Shown: positions 9,916 to 18,442 of the stretch, one piece after another
Position numbering within the stretch: the stretch's first letter is position 1
Layout of the letters: every line of letters begins with the position of its first letter
Assembly: GCF_006385575.1 (NCBI RefSeq)
Contig: NZ_CP041040.1
Location: forward strand, 2,976,001-3,040,000
Direction: 5' to 3'
Length of the DNA stretch: 64,000 nucleotides
DNA from: Microbacterium foliorum
Lineage (GTDB): Bacteria; Actinomycetota; Actinomycetes; Actinomycetales; Microbacteriaceae
Notes under the pieces: generated by a model
The model's input: only the letters and a program-made list of their open reading frames with translations
Told to the model about the DNA's origin: nothing
Database searches by the model: none
Position numbers and translations under genes: made by a program

Positions 9916-10073
9916 ATCCCGACGTTCGCAGAGACGTCTGCGCTGTTCCAGGGGGAGGCGCCGATGAGGGGTCTGTGGTACGGCCGATCGGCGCCGCACC
10001 CGGCCCGTCAACCCCCTCCGTGGATCGCCGCGGAGGCGGGAGCATGGAGGCCCCCGTCAGAGAAGGAGCCGAC

Positions 10074-10511
10074 ATGGCGAAGAACGTGCGCACGATGGAC
10101 TGCCGACCCGACGACGTGTTCCGGGTGCTGGGCAACGCCTGGCTGTATCCGGCGTGGGTCGTCGGTGCGTCGCGCATGCGCGACGTCGATGACACCTGGC
10201 CGCAGCCCGGCGCCGAGCTTCACCACTCGGTGGGTGTCTGGCCCGCCCTGCTCGACGACACCACGGTGGTGGAAGCGTGGGATCCGCCCCACCGCATGGT
10301 CATGCGCGCGAAGGGCTGGCCGATCGGCGAAGCGCGGGTGACGCTGCGGGTCCGCTCCTACGGCGGCGGCACCATGGTGCGCATCGACGAGGAGCCGGTG
10401 AACGGTCCCGCGACGCTGCTGCCCGGTGTCATCACCGCTCCCCTGCTGCGCTGGCGCAACTCCGAAACGCTGCACCGCCTCGCCTATCTCGCCGAGGGCC
10501 GCGCGGGCTGA
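10074..10511 (+). CDS. SRPBCC (START-like) family protein
   Basis: A 145-residue cytoplasmic protein with the helix-grip SRPBCC fold: an opening strand RTMDCRPDDVFRVLGNAWLY, the cavity strand VVGASRMRDVDDTWPQPGAE, and a closing helix LLRWRNSETLHRLAYLAE. The family binds hydrophobic ligands and includes cyclases and lipid carriers; no substrate can be assigned. ATG at 10074 has AAGGAG eight bases upstream. An in-frame ATG at 10044 would add ten residues and also has a purine-rich site. It diverges from the P450 gene, so a joint role in lipid metabolism is possible but unproven. Confidence 0.82.
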   Translation: MAKNVRTMDCRPDDVFRVLGNAWLYPAWVVGASRMRDVDDTWPQPGAELHHSVGVWPALLDDTTVVEAWDPPHRMVMRAKGWPIGEARVTLRVRSYGGGTMVRIDEEPVNGPATLLPGVITAPLLRWRNSETLHRLAYLAEGRAG

Positions 10512-10586
10512 ACAGCGCCGCCTGACCGAGAGCCGACCGACCGGGAGCCGGCTGCGCGGTACGGGCCGCACAGCCGACGGACGCAG

Positions 10587-11771
10587 TCAGACGGTCGACG
10601 GCTGGAGCACGACCTTGATGCAGCCGTCGTCCTTGCGCTGGAAGGTCTCGTAGAGCCCCGGGGCATCTTCAAGCGGTGCGGTGTGGGTCGTCAGATCCAT
10701 CACGCCCAGCGGGTCGCTGAGGTCTTCGACGAGCGGCATCAGGTCGTCGATCCAGCGCTTCACGTTGCACTGACCCATGCGGATGCTGACCTGCTTGTCG
10801 AACAGCGTCTTCATCGGCATGATGTCGGCGTCACCCGCATAGACGCCGCTGAGCGACACCGTGCCGCCGCGGCGCACGACGTCGATCGATGCATACAGGG
10901 CGGCGAGGCGATCGATGCCGGCCTTGTCGAAGACCTGCCTGGCTGCGGGGTCGGGCAGCAGGCCGACGGCGCGCTGCACGAGCTTGATCCCGGGGTTGCC
11001 GTGCGCCTCCATGCCGACGGCGTCGACGACGGCATCCGCCCCTCGTCCGTCCGTGAGGTCGCGCAGCTCTGCGACGACGTCTTCTGTCAGGTCGAAGACC
11101 TCGGCGCCGTGTCGGGCGGCCATCTCGCGCCGCTCGGCGACGGGATCCACCGCGAGCACCCGATAGCCGCGGTGCGCGCCCACCCGGGCGACGAACTGGC
11201 CGACCGGGCCGAGCCCCATCACGGCGAGCGTGCCGCCCTCGGGCACGTTCGCGTATTCGACGCCCTGCCAGGCGGTCGGCAGGATGTCGCTGAGGAAGAG
11301 GTAGCGCTCGTCCGGCAGGTCGGACGCGACCTTGATGTGGTTGTAGTCGGCCAGCGGAACCCGGAGGTACTCGGCCTGGCCGCCGGGGACCTGCCCGTAG
11401 AGCTTCGTGTAGCCGAACAGCGAGGCGCCGCTGCCGTACTCCTTCACCTGCGTCGTCTCGCACTGGGACTGCAGGCCCCGAAGACAGAAGAAGCAGTGAC
11501 CGCACGAGATGTTGAACGGCACGACGACGCGATCGCCGACCGCCAGATCACGCACGGCCCCGCCGACCTCGACGACGACGCCCATCGGCTCGTGACCGAG
11601 GATGTCGCCCTTGTCGAGGAACGGGCCGAGCAGTTCGTACAGGTGCAGATCAGATCCGCAGATCGCCGAGGAGGTGATCCGGATGATCGCATCCGTCGCG
11701 TGCTCGATGACCGGATCGGGCACCTCCTCGACCGTCACGTTGCGGGTGCCCTGCCAGGTGAGTGCCTTCAT
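10587..11771 (-). CDS. Zinc-dependent alcohol dehydrogenase (MDR superfamily)
   Basis: A 394-residue medium-chain dehydrogenase/reductase. The catalytic zinc region has AICGSDLHLYE and DILGHEPMG. The structural zinc loop CGHCFFCLRGLQSQC has four cysteines at the usual spacing. The Rossmann motif is VMGLGPVGQFVARVGAHRGY. The length, and the HGNPGIKLVQRAVGLL insert after the cofactor domain, fit the glutathione-independent formaldehyde dehydrogenase-like class that often sits near stress genes; the substrate is not certain. ATG at 11771 is preceded by GAGGAGG. It diverges from manganese catalase across a 247-base intergenic region, suggesting related stress roles. Confidence 0.9.
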   Translation of the reverse strand: MKALTWQGTRNVTVEEVPDPVIEHATDAIIRITSSAICGSDLHLYELLGPFLDKGDILGHEPMGVVVEVGGAVRDLAVGDRVVVPFNISCGHCFFCLRGLQSQCETTQVKEYGSGASLFGYTKLYGQVPGGQAEYLRVPLADYNHIKVASDLPDERYLFLSDILPTAWQGVEYANVPEGGTLAVMGLGPVGQFVARVGAHRGYRVLAVDPVAERREMAARHGAEVFDLTEDVVAELRDLTDGRGADAVVDAVGMEAHGNPGIKLVQRAVGLLPDPAARQVFDKAGIDRLAALYASIDVVRRGGTVSLSGVYAGDADIMPMKTLFDKQVSIRMGQCNVKRWIDDLMPLVEDLSDPLGVMDLTTHTAPLEDAPGLYETFQRKDDGCIKVVLQPSTV

Positions 11772-12018
11772 CGTGATCCTCCTCGTTCGGTGTCGAGTGG
11801 CCACCATCCAACGGAGAGGGGCAGATTCGACAGAGGGTTGACAGACGGATGCGTCACGCGAAGGCCTCCCGAGCCGGAACGGGGCGCGGGCGTGGGCCCG
11901 GTCGAGCTGCGGCGACGCATGGTACGTCCATCGGGTCGCCACGTCGAGGGAGGGGGTCGATCCGTCCCTGGAGGCGCAGAGTGGCCCGACACCCCAGAGA
12001 CGACCGACGGAGGCCGAC

Positions 12019-12969
12019 ATGTATTTCCACGTTCAGGAGTTCATCAACGAAATCGCTCAGGACGAGCCGGATCCCGCGGCGGCGAACGCCCTGCAGGAGG
12101 GCCTCGGCGGACAGTTCGGCGAGATGCGCACGATGATGCAGTACCTCTTCCAGAGCATCAACTTCAGAGGTCCCGACGGCAAGCCGTACAAGGACCTGAT
12201 CCAGGGCATCGGCACCGAGGAGATCAGCCACGTCGAGCTCATCGGCACGACGATCTCGCGCCTGCTCGACGGATCGCCGCGATACCAGGGAAAGCCGACC
12301 GATCCGGTCGACAAGCCCGGCGCGGGCGGCGCGACGCCCCTCAACATCGCACTCGACACGAGCAACATCCACCACTACCTGGTCGGAGCTCAGGGCGCTC
12401 TTCCCGTCGATGCTGTCGGCAACCCGTGGTCGGGAAGCTACGTCTACAACTCGGGCAACCTCGTACTCGATCTGCTCTACAACCTGATGCTCGAATCGAC
12501 GGGCCGCCTGCAGAAGTGCCGGCTGTACGAGATGACCGACAACAAGACCGCCCGCAGCACGATCTCGTATCTGATCGTCCGCGACCAGGCGCATGAGAAC
12601 GCGTATGCCAAGGCACTCGAGACTCTCGGCGTGAACTGGCGCACGTCGCTGCCCATTCCCAAGACCAACGCCGAGCAGTTCCCCGAGGTCAAGAAGCTGC
12701 TCGACCTCGGCCTGCAGAGCAAGAACTACTCGTTCGATCTGACCGCGCAGTCCGAAGCGGGCAAGATCTTCCAGGGCGCATCGCCGTCGAACGACGGGAC
12801 CACCCTGGATGCCAGCGAGCAGGCGCCCGTCGGCGCGCCGATGACGATCTCTCCCGAGCGGCTCGAGGAGTTCTCGCCGGGTGCCGACAAGGAGCTGCGC
12901 GCGCTGATCGAGGCGACCGCCGCGATGGAGATGGCCGACATCGACGCCACCTTCGGCCGCATGCCCTGA
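12019..12969 (+). CDS. Manganese (non-heme) catalase
   Basis: A 316-residue dimanganese catalase that disproportionates hydrogen peroxide in the cytoplasm. Expected ligands on the four-helix bundle are Glu35 (GQFGEMR), Glu68 and His71 (TEEISHVE), Glu159 (LMLES) and His192 (RDQAHENAY); the E-to-H spacings of 3 and 33 match the family. The C-terminal extension TTLDASEQAPVGAPMTISPE is typical of actinobacterial members. The start ATG has GGAGG upstream. It is followed by a 13-base-pair hairpin, so it is probably transcribed alone. Peroxide defence fits the neighbouring dehydrogenase and peroxygenase. Confidence 0.95.
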   Translation: MYFHVQEFINEIAQDEPDPAAANALQEGLGGQFGEMRTMMQYLFQSINFRGPDGKPYKDLIQGIGTEEISHVELIGTTISRLLDGSPRYQGKPTDPVDKPGAGGATPLNIALDTSNIHHYLVGAQGALPVDAVGNPWSGSYVYNSGNLVLDLLYNLMLESTGRLQKCRLYEMTDNKTARSTISYLIVRDQAHENAYAKALETLGVNWRTSLPIPKTNAEQFPEVKKLLDLGLQSKNYSFDLTAQSEAGKIFQGASPSNDGTTLDASEQAPVGAPMTISPERLEEFSPGADKELRALIEATAAMEMADIDATFGRMP

Positions 12970-12979
12970 CCGACGCGGT

Positions 12980-13013
12980 CGTGGGTCGGCGGAGGCACAG
13001 CCGCCGACCCACG
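12980..13013 (+). terminator. Terminator-like hairpin after manganese catalase
   Basis: A perfect 13-base-pair inverted repeat (CGTGGGTCGGCGG and its complement) with an 8-base loop begins 11 bases after the catalase stop. There is no T tract, as is common in high-GC actinobacteria. Confidence 0.75.
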
Positions 13014-13095
13014 ATATATGGGATGCTGGTAACACCCTGTGATCATCGGATCGGGTCTGATGACATGGGTTCCGTGGCGCAGTGAGGAGATCATC

Positions 13096-13440
13096 ATGGG
13101 AAAGCTCGTCTATGAAGGCAGCGTCAAGGCCGACATCGAAGACCGCGCGCTCACTCACCTGCAGCTCGTCATCACGGCCAAGCTGCGTCGAGGAGAGCCC
13201 TTCAGCTTCACCTGGCGCGAGGACATGAGCGTCGGTGGCGGCCGCACGACCGTCTGGGTGCATGCCGGCAGCTCGCTCGTCTTCAAATACAGCGGAAGCC
13301 GTCAGCCCTCGATCAACCGCGCCTGGGTCGAGGCACTCGCGTTCACGGCCAGTGCGCCGAGCGGTCTGTACCTCGTGCCTGAGCCCGCAGAGGGCAGCGC
13401 ACCGCCGGCTGAGCGTCTCGACGTTCCCGCGCACGCCTGA
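13096..13440 (+). CDS. DUF7882 family small protein
   Basis: A 114-residue protein starting MGKLVYEGSVKADIEDR and containing LVITAKLRRGEPFSFTW, TTVWVHAGSSLVF and INRAWVEAL. This is the Microbacteriaceae family often mislabelled in databases as an ATP-dependent DNA ligase because it resembles a small ligase-associated segment. It has no nucleotidyltransferase motif and no catalytic lysine box, so it is not a ligase. A paralogue lies at 26295-26588. ATG at 13096 has GAGGAG eight bases upstream. The function is unknown. Confidence 0.82.
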   Translation: MGKLVYEGSVKADIEDRALTHLQLVITAKLRRGEPFSFTWREDMSVGGGRTTVWVHAGSSLVFKYSGSRQPSINRAWVEALAFTASAPSGLYLVPEPAEGSAPPAERLDVPAHA

Positions 13441-13459
13441 CCGAGGGGAGAATGGGGAG

Positions 13460-14863
13460 GTGTCCCCGAACCCCCCGCGGCGACTGCTCGCCTCCGTGCA
13501 GCGCATCCTGCACACAGATCCCTCCACCGTCGCCCACACCGAGGCGATGCCCGTCATCGACGAACGCACGGTGCCGAGGGTCCTCGATCTCGCCACCCGC
13601 ATCGGCGAATCGATGTTCGGTGTCGGTGCCTCCGCACACGAGGTGACGCTGGCGATCACCCGCGTCTGCGCCGCCTACGGCATGCGAGACGTGCAGGTCG
13701 ATGTGACCTATAACTCGATCACGGTCTCTTTCCACCTCAGTGGTGAGGTCTGGCCCGAGACACTCGTACGCGTCGTGCGGGTCGCAGCACCCGATCACGC
13801 CAAGCTGCAGCGTGTGCAGGCCCTGGTCGCCGACATCGACGACGGCCTCGACCTCGAATCGGCCCGCACCGCCTTCCGCGTGCTGCGCCGTGTGCCGTTC
13901 CGCTACCAGCAGCCGGTCGTCATCGTGGCCCGGGCGCTGCTGGCGGTCGGCGTCAGCATCATGCTCGGGGCCTCGGCGCTCATCGTCGGGCTCACCTTCA
14001 TCGCGGCGCTGTGCGCGGCGCTGACCCAGGCGGGTCTCGCCCGCGCCAGGGTCCCCCTGTTCTTCAGCCAGATCGCCGGAGGCTTCGTCACCACGGTGGT
14101 GGCGGTCGCCGTCTCGGCGCTGGGCTCTGCGGGCATCGAGCCGTTCGTCGGCATCCGCCCCTCGATCATCGTGGCCTCGGGAATCGTGCTCATGCTCGCG
14201 GGCCTCACTGTCGTCGGGGCCGCTCAGGATGCGATCGACGGGTTCGCGCTCACCGCGGGCGGACGAATCCTCGACCTGACGATGCAGACGCTCGGCGTCG
14301 TGATCGGCATCCTCGTCGGCCTCGAGCTCGGCAGCGTGCTCGGCTTCACGATGGGCCTGCCAGACGACCCCGCCCCATTCGGTCCGCTGCTGAATCAGTT
14401 CCTCGGGGCGATCATCATCGCGATCGCCGTCGCCGTCTTCAACGGCGCCGGCATCCGCATCATCCTCGTGAGCGCGCTGCTCAGCGCCGTGACCATCGCC
14501 GGATACGCCGCCATGGTCGGCCTGAACCTGCATCCGGCCGCGGCGAGCGCGATCGGCGCGCTGCTGGCCAGCTTCATCGGGATGCTGATCGCGGTGAAGC
14601 TGCACGTGCCGTCCGTCGCCGTGACGACGGCGGCCATCGTGCCGCTCGTGCCCGGTGTCGCGGTGTTCCAGGGGCTGCTCGAGATGATCCACTCGGCAGG
14701 GTCGGCATCGGGCGTCGTAGGCATCGGAGGTTCGCTGGTCGACGCCGTGGTCATCGGCATCGCGCTGGCCTCGGGGGCATCGCTCGGGCTGTACCTGGGC
14801 ACGCCGGTGCGCGCGACCCTCAGCAGCGTCGCGAAGACGCGGGCGCGGGTCGTGCGGCGCTGA
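13460..14863 (+). CDS. ThrE-type threonine/serine exporter family protein
   Basis: A 467-residue membrane protein with a cytoplasmic N-terminal part (residues about 30-160) followed by about ten helices, the DUF1212-DUF3815 architecture of ThrE. Telling segments are LATRIGESMFGVGASAHEVT, DVTYNSITVSFH and, in the membrane half, TTAAIVPLVPGVAVFQGLLE. ThrE of Corynebacterium exports threonine and serine. GTG at 13460 lies in a GGGGAGG context 19 bases after the DUF7882 stop, so co-transcription is likely. Substrate assignment rests on family only. Confidence 0.88.
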   Translation: MSPNPPRRLLASVQRILHTDPSTVAHTEAMPVIDERTVPRVLDLATRIGESMFGVGASAHEVTLAITRVCAAYGMRDVQVDVTYNSITVSFHLSGEVWPETLVRVVRVAAPDHAKLQRVQALVADIDDGLDLESARTAFRVLRRVPFRYQQPVVIVARALLAVGVSIMLGASALIVGLTFIAALCAALTQAGLARARVPLFFSQIAGGFVTTVVAVAVSALGSAGIEPFVGIRPSIIVASGIVLMLAGLTVVGAAQDAIDGFALTAGGRILDLTMQTLGVVIGILVGLELGSVLGFTMGLPDDPAPFGPLLNQFLGAIIIAIAVAVFNGAGIRIILVSALLSAVTIAGYAAMVGLNLHPAAASAIGALLASFIGMLIAVKLHVPSVAVTTAAIVPLVPGVAVFQGLLEMIHSAGSASGVVGIGGSLVDAVVIGIALASGASLGLYLGTPVRATLSSVAKTRARVVRR

Positions 14864-14888
14864 GCCGCGTCGACCCGCGGGCCCGCGC

Positions 14889-15977
14889 TCAGGCGTCGGC
14901 GCGCACGGACTCCAGCGACGGATAGTCGGTGTAGCCCTCGGCGGTGCGGCCGTAGAACAGCGCGGGCCGGGGCTCGTTGAGATCAGCATCCTGGCGCCAG
15001 CGCTCGACCAGGTCGGGGTTCGCGATCACCGGGCGACCGGCGGCCACGGCATCCGCCCATCCCTCCGAGACGAGCATCTCGGCCTCGTCGCGGGTCGTGG
15101 GCGAGCCGAAGCCGGAGTTGACGATGAGGGGTGCTCCGGCGGTGCGGCGGATGCGCTGCACCAGCTCGCTCGTCGGCGCGGCGCTGAGCACATCGACGAA
15201 GGCGAGGCCGAGCGGGGCGAGGCCCTCGGCGACGGCGAGGTAGGTGGCGAGCGCATCGTCGTCATCCTCTTCGAGGACGCCCTGGATGTTGTGCTGGGGC
15301 GACAGACGGATGCCGGTGCGGTCGGCGCCGACGGCCTCTGCGACCGCGCGGGTGACCTCGATCGCGAAGCGGGCGCGGTTCTCGGGCGTTCCGCCGTACT
15401 GATCGTCGCGGATGTTCGACACGGGTGACAGGAACTCCTGCACGAGGTAGCCGTTCGCGCCGTGCACCTCGACTCCGTCGAAACCTGCGTCGATCGCGTT
15501 GCGCGCGGCCTGCGCGAACTGCTCGACGACCCCGGGGATCTCCTCGAGGGTGAGGGCGTGGGCCACCGGCATGTCGACCTTGCCGACCGGGGTGTGGGTC
15601 TGGCCGGGAGCGGCGAGCGCGCTCGGAGCCACGACGCGCGGCTCACCCGAGATCGCGGGGTGCGAGACTCGCCCGCCGTGCATCAGCTGCATGACGATCG
15701 TGCCGCCCGCGTCGTGCACAGCGTCGGCGATGCGGCTCCAGCCGGCGATCTGCTCGGGGGTGACGATTCCGGGCTGGCCCGAGTAGGACTTGCCCTCGGC
15801 CGCCGGCCACGTCCCCTCCGAGATGATGAGACCCTGACCGGCGCGCTGGCGGTAGTACTCGACCATGGTCTCGGTGGGCACTCCCTCATCGTCCGCACGC
15901 GTGCGGGTGAGAGGCGCCATGACGACGCGGTTGGACAGCTGGAGGGCGCCGAAGACGGCCGGTTCGAAAAGAGTCAC
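14889..15977 (-). CDS. Old yellow enzyme / alkene reductase (NADH:flavin oxidoreductase)
   Basis: A 362-residue FMN-binding TIM barrel. Family marks include NRVVMAPLTRTRAD, the substrate-pocket VQLMHGGRVSHP, FDGVEVHGANGYLVQEFLSP, TPENRARF and the C-terminal FMN-phosphate loop VNSGFGSPT. It reduces activated C=C bonds or nitro compounds with NAD(P)H. GTG at 15977 was preferred because it gives the usual MTLFEP opening; a TTG at 15989 would add four residues. It ends a minus-strand series with DUF1684, FMN reductase and MarR genes, which suggests defence against electrophiles or quinones. Confidence 0.92.
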   Translation of the reverse strand: MTLFEPAVFGALQLSNRVVMAPLTRTRADDEGVPTETMVEYYRQRAGQGLIISEGTWPAAEGKSYSGQPGIVTPEQIAGWSRIADAVHDAGGTIVMQLMHGGRVSHPAISGEPRVVAPSALAAPGQTHTPVGKVDMPVAHALTLEEIPGVVEQFAQAARNAIDAGFDGVEVHGANGYLVQEFLSPVSNIRDDQYGGTPENRARFAIEVTRAVAEAVGADRTGIRLSPQHNIQGVLEEDDDDALATYLAVAEGLAPLGLAFVDVLSAAPTSELVQRIRRTAGAPLIVNSGFGSPTTRDEAEMLVSEGWADAVAAGRPVIANPDLVERWRQDADLNEPRPALFYGRTAEGYTDYPSLESVRADA

Positions 15978-16040
15978 GCTCAGGAACAAGACCCGTGACG
16001 GGTTCGATATTCCCCCATCCGCAACATGCAGGTCGGATGC

Positions 16041-16676
16041 TCAGTCGGCTGCGCGGCCGTACATCTCGCCCACCGGAACCGCCACCGGCAGCACGTTGCC
16101 CGGCTGCGCGAGCGGGCACGCCCACTCCGGGTCGTATGCGCACGACGGGTTGTAGGCGAAGTTGAAGTCGAGCACGATCGTGCCGCGCTCGGCATCCGAT
16201 CCGAGATCGGCACCCTTGATCGTGTCGATCAGGTAGCGGCCTCCCCCGTACGTGCCGCCCGGCCGACCCGCGAGAGCATCGCGCACCGGGATGAAGATCC
16301 CGCCGCCGTAGGTCGTCAGCCGCCAGACGTCGAGCGAACCGGTGTCAGGGATCTCGACCCTGCCGATGCGCTCGAACGGCACGACGCCGTCGGTGCCGGT
16401 CGCGAAGTCGAAGCCGCCTGGATCCGCAGGCAGGATGGGCAGCTCGAAGCGCCACTGCGGGTCGTACGAGGCGATCGGCAGCCCCTCGAAGAGAGGTCGA
16501 CCGTCGGCCAGCAGCGGGGTCGCCGGGTGGTGCAGCATGAGGTCGTCGCGCTCGATGCGCCACAGCTCGTGCGCCTCTTCGGCGGAGTCCGCCCGACGTA
16601 CGGCGTCGTACAGGGCGAAGACCCGACGCCTCCAGTCGACGACCTCGGCGGCGGTGCGGGCTTTCGTGAGCGTCAT
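16041..16676 (-). CDS. DUF1684 family protein
   Basis: A 211-residue protein of the DUF1684 family, whose activity is unknown. Recognisable features are WRRRVFALYDAVR, ERDDLMLHHPATPL, TYGGGIFIPVRDALAG, the repeat-like GGTYGGGRYLIDTIKGAD, and the signature DFNFAYNPSCAYDPEW followed by CPLAQPGNVLPVAVPVGE. The ATG at 16676 is 72 bases after the FMN reductase on the same strand, compatible with one operon. The conserved cysteines suggest metal or redox chemistry, but this is only a guess. Confidence 0.9.
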   Translation of the reverse strand: MTLTKARTAAEVVDWRRRVFALYDAVRRADSAEEAHELWRIERDDLMLHHPATPLLADGRPLFEGLPIASYDPQWRFELPILPADPGGFDFATGTDGVVPFERIGRVEIPDTGSLDVWRLTTYGGGIFIPVRDALAGRPGGTYGGGRYLIDTIKGADLGSDAERGTIVLDFNFAYNPSCAYDPEWACPLAQPGNVLPVAVPVGEMYGRAAD

Positions 16677-16748
16677 GTGCTTCAGGCTACGCGGCCCGTG
16701 GGCGGGACGCGCCGCGAGCTCGGGGTCGAGGTCGAGGCGCGACCTGAT

Positions 16749-17324
16749 TCACACGTCCGTGTCGCGCGGCAGCACGGTGAGCACGCGCTCGATGTGGTCG
16801 CGGAACTCGACCAGGTAGTCGCGAAGGAACTTCGCCGTGCCCTCGTTCGTGACCGTGCCGTCGTCGGAGAACGTCTCGGGCGAGAACTGGATGTAGGCCT
16901 CGGGGGCGGTCATCTGACGCGCGTTGCAGAAGCTGAGCACGCCGCGCAGACTCTGCTGGGCGACGGCCGTGCCGATCGCGCCGACCGATGCCCCGATGAC
17001 GGCGGCCGGGATGTGGTCGAACGAATTCTGGCCCCACGGCCGCGAGGCCCAGTCGATCGCGTTCTTGAGTCCCCCGGGGATCGATCGGTTGTACTCGGGG
17101 GTGACGAAGAGCACGGCATCCGCCGAGGCGATCGACTCCTTGAGATCCACCGCCACCGCGGGATAATCGGCGTCGTAGTCCTGGCTGTAGAGCGGGAGGT
17201 CTCTGATCGGGATCTCGAAGAACTCGAGATCAGACGGAGCGAGCGTGATCAGCGCCGTCACGAGGATGCGGTTGATCGAGGTGGACGAGAGGCTTCCGAC
17301 GAAGTATCCGACCCTGTACGCCAT
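16749..17324 (-). CDS. NADPH-dependent FMN reductase / quinone reductase
   Basis: A 191-residue flavodoxin-like enzyme of the NADPH:FMN (ChrR/YieF-like) family. The phosphate-binding loop is GSLSSTSINR, the flavin region is LFVTPEYNRSIPGGLKNAID, and PWGQNSF lies at the dimer interface. It reduces quinones or free flavin with NAD(P)H. The ATG is preceded by GAGGAACAG. It follows the MarR gene at 17409-17912 on the same strand, a common pairing in which the regulator senses the compounds the reductase detoxifies. Confidence 0.92.
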   Translation of the reverse strand: MAYRVGYFVGSLSSTSINRILVTALITLAPSDLEFFEIPIRDLPLYSQDYDADYPAVAVDLKESIASADAVLFVTPEYNRSIPGGLKNAIDWASRPWGQNSFDHIPAAVIGASVGAIGTAVAQQSLRGVLSFCNARQMTAPEAYIQFSPETFSDDGTVTNEGTAKFLRDYLVEFRDHIERVLTVLPRDTDV

Positions 17325-17408
17325 GACTGTTCCTCATTTCTGTAGCGGTGGGATCAGTCTCGTCCGCCGACGCGTATGCGTCCAGAGCTGTCTGCGCCGC
17401 CCGCGCCC

Positions 17409-17912
17409 TCAGTCGCCGAACGCGGCGAGCAGCTCGGCGAAGTGGTCGAGGTCCTCGGCCGACCAGCGACGCAGCCGCTCGCCGAGTCGCTCCTCGTATC
17501 GAGAGCGGGCCAGGGCGACGCGCTCCTGCGCCAGCTCGGTCGCGACGAGCACGCGGGCCCGGCGATCGTCAGGATCGGGGACGCTCTCTACCAGCCCGAG
17601 CTGCTCGAGCTGGCGCACGTGCCGACTGACGGCCGACTTGTCGGTCTGCAGACGCTCGATGATCGCCCCGGCCGACGTGGCCTTGCCGGTCGCGATCGAC
17701 GTCAGCACCTGGTACCCGAGGGGCTGCAGGTCGGGATGCACGGTCTGCGCCGCTTCACGCCAGCTCACCCGGATGCGGGCGAAGAGCCTTCCCAGCTCGT
17801 GCTCGACCCTCGAGATCGCCTGGTCGAGCTCGGCCGGCGCGAGGGGCTCGGCGCCTTCGGGATCAGCGGCGGGCGCGCCCTCGCGGGCGGGTTCGTCGGG
17901 CGAGGCACTCAT
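17409..17912 (-). CDS. MarR family transcriptional regulator (distal copy)
   Basis: A 167-residue winged-helix regulator. After an acidic, proline-rich N-terminus of about 25 residues comes the MarR fold with recognition helix region LQTDKSAVSRHVRQLEQLGL and the wing PDPDDRRARVLVATELA. It is clearly paralogous to the MarR at 17986-18441: both share FARxRxxW, GYxxLT, DKSxxSRxVRxLExLGL and the same length. ATG at 17912 lies only 17 bases from a 15-base-pair hairpin, so its own promoter is unclear. Probable targets are the downstream FMN reductase, DUF1684 and ene-reductase genes. Confidence 0.9.
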   Translation of the reverse strand: MSASPDEPAREGAPAADPEGAEPLAPAELDQAISRVEHELGRLFARIRVSWREAAQTVHPDLQPLGYQVLTSIATGKATSAGAIIERLQTDKSAVSRHVRQLEQLGLVESVPDPDDRRARVLVATELAQERVALARSRYEERLGERLRRWSAEDLDHFAELLAAFGD

Positions 17913-17929
17913 GGTCGTCAGCTTACGGC

Positions 17930-17962
17930 GAAGCCCCGCCGTCTCAGAGACGGCGGGGCTTC
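17930..17962 (-). terminator. Intrinsic terminator-like hairpin between the two marR genes
   Basis: A perfect 15-base-pair stem (GAAGCCCCGCCGTCT and its complement) with the three-base loop CAG, just after the proximal marR stop at 17986. It would end the MFS-marR transcript, but it could also act as an attenuator because the next marR starts only 17 bases further on. Confidence 0.8.
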
Positions 17963-17985
17963 GATCGAGGTGGATGTCGGGTCCG

Positions 17986-18441
17986 TCAGACCTCGGCCAG
18001 CAGGCGGAAGACCTTGGATGCCGCCCGGATCTCGTCCTGCGTGAGCTCTGCCACGACCGTGCGCAGACGTGAGGCGTGATCTCTGCGCAGCTCGGCGAGC
18101 GCGGCACAGGCGGTCGGTGTGGGAGTGAGCACGCGCAATCGGCCGTCTCGCTCGTCAGGCCGCGACTCGATCAGACCGAGCTCCTCGAGCATCCGCACCT
18201 GACGACTGATGACCGACTTGTCCATCTCGAAGCGCTCGGCCAGCTCGTGCGCGTTCGCCGACTCGGCCCGTTCGATGAAGGTCAGCAGCTTGTAGCCGCC
18301 CACCTGCAGCTCGGGGTCGATGCGCGCCGCCGACTCCTTCCAGAGCGTCCTGGTCCTCGCGAAGATCAGGTTCAGATGCGTCTGCAGGTCACCGAGCGCG
18401 GTGTCGACATCGGCGGGCTCGACGGCCACGGGGGTGGTCAT
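17986..18441 (-). CDS. MarR family regulator coupled to the MFS exporter
   Basis: A 151-residue MarR protein with FARTRTLWKESAAR in the dimer helix, GYKLLTFIERAESANAHE, the recognition helix MDKSVISRQVRMLEELGL and wing RPDERDGRLRVLTPT. Its ATG begins one base after the MFS stop, so it is the second gene of that operon. The exporter promoter carries two copies of GTTG-N8-CAAC, plausible binding sites for this protein, giving ligand-relieved autoregulation of the pump. The ligand is unknown. Confidence 0.92.
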   Translation of the reverse strand: MTTPVAVEPADVDTALGDLQTHLNLIFARTRTLWKESAARIDPELQVGGYKLLTFIERAESANAHELAERFEMDKSVISRQVRMLEELGLIESRPDERDGRLRVLTPTPTACAALAELRRDHASRLRTVVAELTQDEIRAASKVFRLLAEV

Positions 18442-18442
18442 G

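Noticed and set aside
11838..11843. TTGACA considered as a -35 element upstream of manganese catalase
   Set aside because: No acceptable -10 sequence at 16-18 bases downstream.
13096..13440. Annotation as ATP-dependent DNA ligase
   Set aside because: No nucleotidyltransferase motif or catalytic lysine; the small DUF7882 pattern explains it.
13343..14989. A long minus-strand frame opposite the ThrE-like gene
   Set aside because: It has a composition of Arg/Asp/His repeats without any motif; the plus strand encodes a coherent membrane protein.
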